Source: Actinomycetes bacterium
GTDB lineage: Bacteria; Actinomycetota; Actinomycetes; Actinomycetales; Dermatophilaceae
Assembly (NCBI GenBank): GCA_029552065.1
Contig: JAKPEG010000005.1
Span: 1-43,984, forward strand
DNA: 43,984 nt
Reading direction: 5' to 3'
Of the stretch, positions 36,112 through 43,984 are shown piece after piece; positions within the stretch are counted from its first letter, which is position 1; every line of letters starts with the position of its first letter. The notes below the pieces were generated by a model. It worked only from the letters and a program-made list of their open reading frames with translations. It was not told the origin of the DNA and did no database searches. The position numbers and the translations under genes are program-made.

Positions 36112-38709
36112 TCAGGCGTTGGCGACGAGCCCGAGTTCGCTCGACCAGGCCAGCCCCTTGTGTCGAGGCAGCACCCGCACGGTGTAGCCGAACGAGCCGG
36201 TGCGCGCGAGGGTGATCGTGCCGGAGAACTGGTGCCGGTCGCCCTCGTAGCTCTCCGTGTGCTTGAGCTTGACCACCGTGGCGTCGCGGATGACCTCGTC
36301 GCGCTCGGAGGTCGGTCCGTAGACCACCTGCACGCGCACCTCGTCGGGGCGAAGTTGACCGAGGTCGACGTAGGCGCGCACGGTGAGCGTGTCACCGACC
36401 TGCGGGGCGTCGGACACGCCCGAGGACTCGACGTGCTCGACCCGCACGCTCGGCCAGGCGGCGCGGACCTTGGCCTTGTATGCCGCGAGGTCGCGCGCCC
36501 CGGTGAACTTCGGGCCGTCCATGGCGATCCCCGCCTCCGCCGCCGGGGCGTAGAGCTGGGTGACGTAGTCGCGGACCATGCGGGTGGCCAGCACCTTGGG
36601 GCCGAGCGTCTCCAGGGTGTGGACGAGCATCTCCGCCCAGTGCACGGGCAGGCCGCGCTCGTTCTGGTCGTAATAGTGGACCCGGACCGAGTTCTCGATG
36701 AGGTCGTAGAGCGCCGCGGCCTCGATGTCGTCGCGCCGGTCGGGGTCGACGACGCCGTCGGCCGTGGGGATGGCCCAGCCGTTCTGGCCGTCGTACCACT
36801 CGTCCCACCAGCCGTCGAGGATGGACAGGTTGAGCCCACCGTTGAGGGCGGCCTTCATCCCCGAGGTGCCGCAGGCCTCGAACGGGCGCAGCGGGTTGTT
36901 GAGCCAGACGTCGCAGCCCGGGTAGAGGACCTGGGCCATCTCGATGTCGTAGTTGGGCAGGAAGACGATCCGGTGGCGCACCTCGGGGTCGTCGGCGAAC
37001 TGCACCATCTGCTGGATGAGCTTCTTGCCCGTGTCGTCGGCCGGGTGGGACTTGCCGGCGATGACCAGCTGGACCGGGCGCTTGGGGTCCAGCAGGATCC
37101 GCTTGAGCCGGTCGGGGTCGCGCAGCATGAGGGTGAGCCGCTTGTAGGTCGGCACCCGGCGGGCGAAGCCGATGGTCAGCACGTCGGGGTCGAGGATGTC
37201 GTCGACCCAGCCGAGCTCGGCCGGCGACGCCCCGCGCTGGACCCACGAGGCCCGGGTGCGCTTGCGCACCTCGAGGACCAGTTGCTTGCGCAGCTCGCGC
37301 TTGACCGCCCACAGGGCGTCCCAGTCGACGTTGCGGATCCGGTCCCACGCGTGGTCACGATCGAGATCGTCGGTGCCCAGCTGGGAGTCCATGAGGGTGA
37401 AGATCCGCCGATCGACCCAGGTCGGGGCGTGGACGCCGTTGGTGATGCTCGCGATCGGCACCTCCTCGACGTCGAAGCCCGGCCAGAGCCCGTCGAACAT
37501 CTCCCGGCTCACGTGCCCGTGCAGCAGGGAGACCCCGTTGGCGCGCTGGGCCAGCCGCAGCCCCATGACCGCCATGTTGAACATCCCCGAGTCACCACCC
37601 GGGTAGTCCTCGGCGCCGAGGGCGAGCAGTCGGTCCAGCGGTATGCCGCTCATCGCGCAGTCGCCGCCGAAGTAGACGTGGATCCGCGCGGCGGGGAAGC
37701 GGTCGATGCCGGCCGGCACGGGGGTGTGGGTGGTGAACACCGTCGAGGCCCGCACCGCCTCCAGCGCCTCGTCGAAGGTCAGCCGCCGGTCCCGGACCAG
37801 CTCGGAGATGCGCTCGATGCCGAGGAACCCGGCATGCCCCTCGTTGGTGTGGTAGACGTCGGGCTCGGGTGCCCCGGTGATCCGCGACCACAGCCGCAGG
37901 GCCCGCACCCCACCGATGCCGAGCAGCAGCTCCTGCTCGAGCCGCCGGTCGCCGCCGCCGCCGTAGAGGGCCTCGGTGATGTCGCGAGCGGCGTCGTCGT
38001 TGCCGGGCACGTCGGAGTCGAGCAGGAGCAGGGGGATGCGGCCGACCTGGGCCTTCCAGATGTGCACCTTGAGCAGGCGGGTGCCGGGCAGGCGCAGCTC
38101 GACCGTCGCCGGGCGCCCGTCGGCCTCGCGCAGCAGCGCGAGCGGCAGCCCGTCGGGATCGAAGACCGGGTAGGACTCCTGCTGCCAGCCGGCCGCGTTG
38201 AGCGACTGGGTGAAGTAGCCGGTCTTGTAGAACAGGCCGACCCCGACGATCGGGACCCCGAGGTCGGAGGCCGACTTCAGGTGGTCGCCGGCGAGGATGC
38301 CCAGGCCGCCGGAGTATTGCGGCAGCACGTGGGTGATGCCGAACTCGGGGCTGAAGTAGGCGATCGAGCGCGGGGCCCGGCTGGTCGTGTCGGCCGTCTC
38401 GTGCTCGGCGGCCCACTGCTGGTACCAGCGCGGCGCGTCGAGGTAATGGTCCAGCGACTCCTTGGCCTCGTCGACCCGGGCGACGAAGGCGGTGTCGCGG
38501 GCCAGCTCCGCGAGCTTGCCCGCGCTGAGGCTGGCGAGCAACGACACCGGGTCCTGGTGGCCGTCCACCCACCGCTGCGGGTCGATCGACTGGAACAGGT
38601 CGCGCGTGCGCGGGTGCCAGGACCAGTGCAGGTTGAGGGCGAGGTCACCCAGGGCCGCGATCGGCGCGGGCAGGACGGTGCGGACGTTGAATCGGCGGAT
38701 GGCCTTCAC
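36112..38709 (-). CDS. glgP: Alpha-glucan (glycogen) phosphorylase
   Basis: The 865-residue GT35 enzyme releases glucose-1-phosphate from alpha-1,4-glucans. The PLP site lies in EACGTSGMKAALNGGLN, with the active-site lysine in GMKAALNG. Other matches are FSPEFGITHVLPQYSGGLGILAGDHLKSASDL (broken in the text), TNGVHAPTW and ARRVPTYKRLTL. An N-terminal DUF3417-like segment (about 1-110) marks the actinobacterial type. The start is GTG at 38709: TATAGT ends seven bases upstream and the protein begins VKAIRRFNVRTVLP. It is divergent from glgE, so breakdown and synthesis genes share one control region. Confidence 0.96.
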   Translation of the reverse strand: MKAIRRFNVRTVLPAPIAALGDLALNLHWSWHPRTRDLFQSIDPQRWVDGHQDPVSLLASLSAGKLAELARDTAFVARVDEAKESLDHYLDAPRWYQQWAAEHETADTTSRAPRSIAYFSPEFGITHVLPQYSGGLGILAGDHLKSASDLGVPIVGVGLFYKTGYFTQSLNAAGWQQESYPVFDPDGLPLALLREADGRPATVELRLPGTRLLKVHIWKAQVGRIPLLLLDSDVPGNDDAARDITEALYGGGGDRRLEQELLLGIGGVRALRLWSRITGAPEPDVYHTNEGHAGFLGIERISELVRDRRLTFDEALEAVRASTVFTTHTPVPAGIDRFPAARIHVYFGGDCAMSGIPLDRLLALGAEDYPGGDSGMFNMAVMGLRLAQRANGVSLLHGHVSREMFDGLWPGFDVEEVPIASITNGVHAPTWVDRRIFTLMDSQLGTDDLDRDHAWDRIRNVDWDALWAVKRELRKQLVLEVRKRTRASWVQRGASPAELGWVDDILDPDVLTIGFARRVPTYKRLTLMLRDPDRLKRILLDPKRPVQLVIAGKSHPADDTGKKLIQQMVQFADDPEVRHRIVFLPNYDIEMAQVLYPGCDVWLNNPLRPFEACGTSGMKAALNGGLNLSILDGWWDEWYDGQNGWAIPTADGVVDPDRRDDIEAAALYDLIENSVRVHYYDQNERGLPVHWAEMLVHTLETLGPKVLATRMVRDYVTQLYAPAAEAGIAMDGPKFTGARDLAAYKAKVRAAWPSVRVEHVESSGVSDAPQVGDTLTVRAYVDLGQLRPDEVRVQVVYGPTSERDEVIRDATVVKLKHTESYEGDRHQFSGTITLARTGSFGYTVRVLPRHKGLAWSSELGLVANA

Positions 38710-38716
38710 TCGCGGA

Positions 38717-38844
38717 ACTATAGGGCCCCGGCGGGCACCCTCCGGAATCTCGACCACGTTCTGACGGTCCTGTGGGCAAACGTTTACATTCCACTGGGTG
38801 TCTCCTTGCCGAGCATCGCCCCGGCACCGGGGAGCGAGTAGGTT
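38717..38844. promoter_or_regulatory. Divergent glgP/glgE control region
   Basis: TATAGT on the minus strand (38717-38722) lies seven bases before the glgP GTG. TAGGTT on the plus strand (38839-38844) lies seven bases before the glgE GTG. Between them, GCAAACGTTTAC at 38776-38787 has the CG-centred palindrome AAACGTTT typical of LacI/GalR-family operators. It is a candidate site for a sugar-responsive regulator of both genes. Confidence 0.5.
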
Positions 38845-38851
38845 CGGACTC

Positions 38852-40939
<2,088 letters not shown>

Positions 40940-40940
40940 C

Positions 40941-42631
<1,691 letters not shown>

Positions 42632-42635
<4 letters not shown>

Positions 42636-43984
42636 CGGTCGCGCCTCCCTTCCCCACGGTGCTGCCCGGGTGGATGGCCACCCAACGGTGGTATGCCGGC
42701 AAGCCCCGGATCCCGGCGCTGCGCCGGGTCGGCGGGATGCGCTGGGAGGACCCGGCCGGCGAGGTCGGCATCGAGACGCACCTCGTCGCCGACGTCGGCG
42801 GCCCGGCCCCCGTCGTCTACCAGGTCCCCCTCACCCATCGCGGGGTTCCGCTCCCCGGGGCCGACGCGGCCCTCGTCGGCGTCGTCGAGCACTCGACCCT
42901 CGGGACGCGGTGGGTCTACGACGGGGCGCACGACCCGGCCTACGTCCGCGCGCTCGTCGGGCACGTGCTCACACCTGCGGCGGGGCACCCGACCCCCGGC
43001 CTCACCCGCTTCTCCGTGCTGCGCGGCGAGCAGTCCAACACCTCGATCGTCTGCGAGCTCGACGGTGCCGACCCGGTCGTCGTCAAGCTCTTCCGCATGC
43101 TCGCGCCCGGAGGCCAGCCCGACGTCGAGCTGCCCCGGGCGCTGGCCACGGTCGGGTGCACCGACGTGCCCGCGTCCCGGGGCCGGTTGCACGGCGAGTG
43201 GACCGACGAGTCGGGGGCGGCCGTCACGGGATACCTCGCGGCGGCGCAGACCTTTGTGCCCGGCGTGCGCGACGCGTGGCCGGTCGTCCTCGACGCCGCC
43301 CGGGCCGGCACCGACTTCACCGCGGCCGCGGCCGAGCTCGGGCGGACCACGGCCCGGGTCCACCGCGACCTCGCCCGCGCGCTCGGCATCCGACCGTGCA
43401 CGGCCGACGACCGCGACCGCATGCTCGCCTCGATCCGCGACCGGTATGCCGCCGCCGTCGCCGCCGCACCCGAGCTCGCCGGCCACGACGACCGTCTCGA
43501 GGCCGTGCTGGCCAGTCTCGAGGCCATGGAATGGCCTGCGCTGCAACGGATCCACGGCGACTATCACCTCGGCCAGGTGCTCGTCGCCGGCCAGCGCCTC
43601 CTCGTCATCGACTTCGAGGGCGAGCCGCTGCGGCCGCTGGCCGAGCGGGTCCGACCCGACCTCGCCGCGCGCGACGTCGCCGGCATGCTCCGCTCCTTCG
43701 ACTACGCCGCCGCCACCGTCGGGCGCGAGCGCGGCATACCCGACGCCGTGCACGCCTGGCGGGACGCCGCGCGCACGGCCTTCCTCGAGGGCTACCACGC
43801 GATCGCCGGTCCCACCCCGCTCGACGATGCCCTCGTGCCCGTGCTCGAGCTGGACAAGGCCCTCTACGAGGTCCGCTACGAGGCCGGCCAGCGGCCCGAC
43901 TGGCTGCCCGTCCCGCTGGCCGCCGTGCACCGCCTGCTCGACGCGCCGGCCCCCCTCCCCCCACAGACCGCCTCCGATCCGGAG
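42632..43984 (+). CDS. pep2: Maltokinase Pep2/Mak (3' end cut by window)
   Basis: 451 codons are open to the window edge, close to the usual full length (about 455), so only the C-terminus may be missing. The enzyme phosphorylates maltose with ATP to make maltose-1-phosphate for GlgE. Visible: the N-terminal cap [11 protein letters not shown], a middle kinase lobe with [12 protein letters not shown] and VVVKLFR, the catalytic [10 protein letters not shown] near 309-318, and the metal-binding VIDFEGEP shortly after. GTG at 42632 overlaps the treS stop (GTGA). A glgB branching enzyme would be expected just downstream, by comparison with other actinobacteria. Confidence 0.94.

Noticed and set aside
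38774-38787. Catabolite-response (CRE) site
   Set aside because: The sequence fits the CRE consensus only partly, and CcpA is a Bacillota regulator; a generic LacI-family operator is a safer description.
36160-38841. 893-codon plus-strand frame opposite glgP
   Set aside because: Antisense shadow of the phosphorylase, with no recognisable domain.

Overview
The window is high-GC DNA (around 70% G+C by eye) from an actinobacterium. The gatCAB, ligA, mnmA/cysteine desulfurase and ETF neighbourhood, the GlgE maltosyl-phosphate pathway and the many apparently leaderless promoters fit Actinomycetota. An Intrasporangiaceae-like Micrococcales origin is plausible but cannot be proved from the sequence alone.

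Layout. (1) 1-9495, minus strand: a complete type I-E CRISPR-Cas locus in the order cas3, cse1, cse2, cas7e, cas5e, cas6e, cas1, cas2, then a CRISPR array that runs off the left edge (eight identical repeats, seven whole spacers). Nearly every gene overlaps or touches the next and all catalytic residues I checked are intact, so it looks functional. (2) 9496-10032: a non-coding or eroded stretch with hairpins. (3) 10033-13502, minus: gatC-gatA-gatB (tRNA amidotransferase). (4) 13544-16296: a Nudix plus winged-helix regulator (NrtR type) divergent from a two-gene operon encoding an SPFH-domain protein and a diverged NAD-kinase-fold protein. Two near-identical 21-bp operators bracket a good sigma-70 promoter in the shared intergenic region. 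(5) 16329-23311: ligA, an L,D-transpeptidase lipoprotein, and a cysteine desulfurase/mnmA/MetE-like sulfur operon. (6) 23395-28069: a serpin-like protein, a HAD-IB phosphatase, a GNAT acetyltransferase and the etfBA operon, which ends in a perfect 18-bp-stem hairpin. (7) 28238-31658: a circularly permuted ATP-grasp/alpha-E/transglutaminase operon, a widespread predicted peptide-ligase system of unknown product. (8) 31676-32244: a YefM-YoeB toxin-antitoxin pair with a TGTACA operator. (9) 32354-33926, minus: YbjN-like, enoyl-CoA hydratase and a stand-alone YqfO-like domain. (10) 33961-43984: alpha-glucan metabolism, with glgX, glgP, glgE, treS and a maltokinase (pep2) cut by the right edge.

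The genes in (10) form a coherent trehalose to maltose to maltose-1-phosphate to alpha-1,4-glucan route, with phosphorolysis and debranching for breakdown. The most interesting lesser-known module is the NrtR-SPFH-NAD-kinase-like set in (4). At the DNA level two window-wide signals stand out. GTATGCC/GGCATAC is strongly over-represented in genes and intergenic DNA, and a TANNNT box sits 6-8 nt before the start codon of about ten genes (leaderless architecture).
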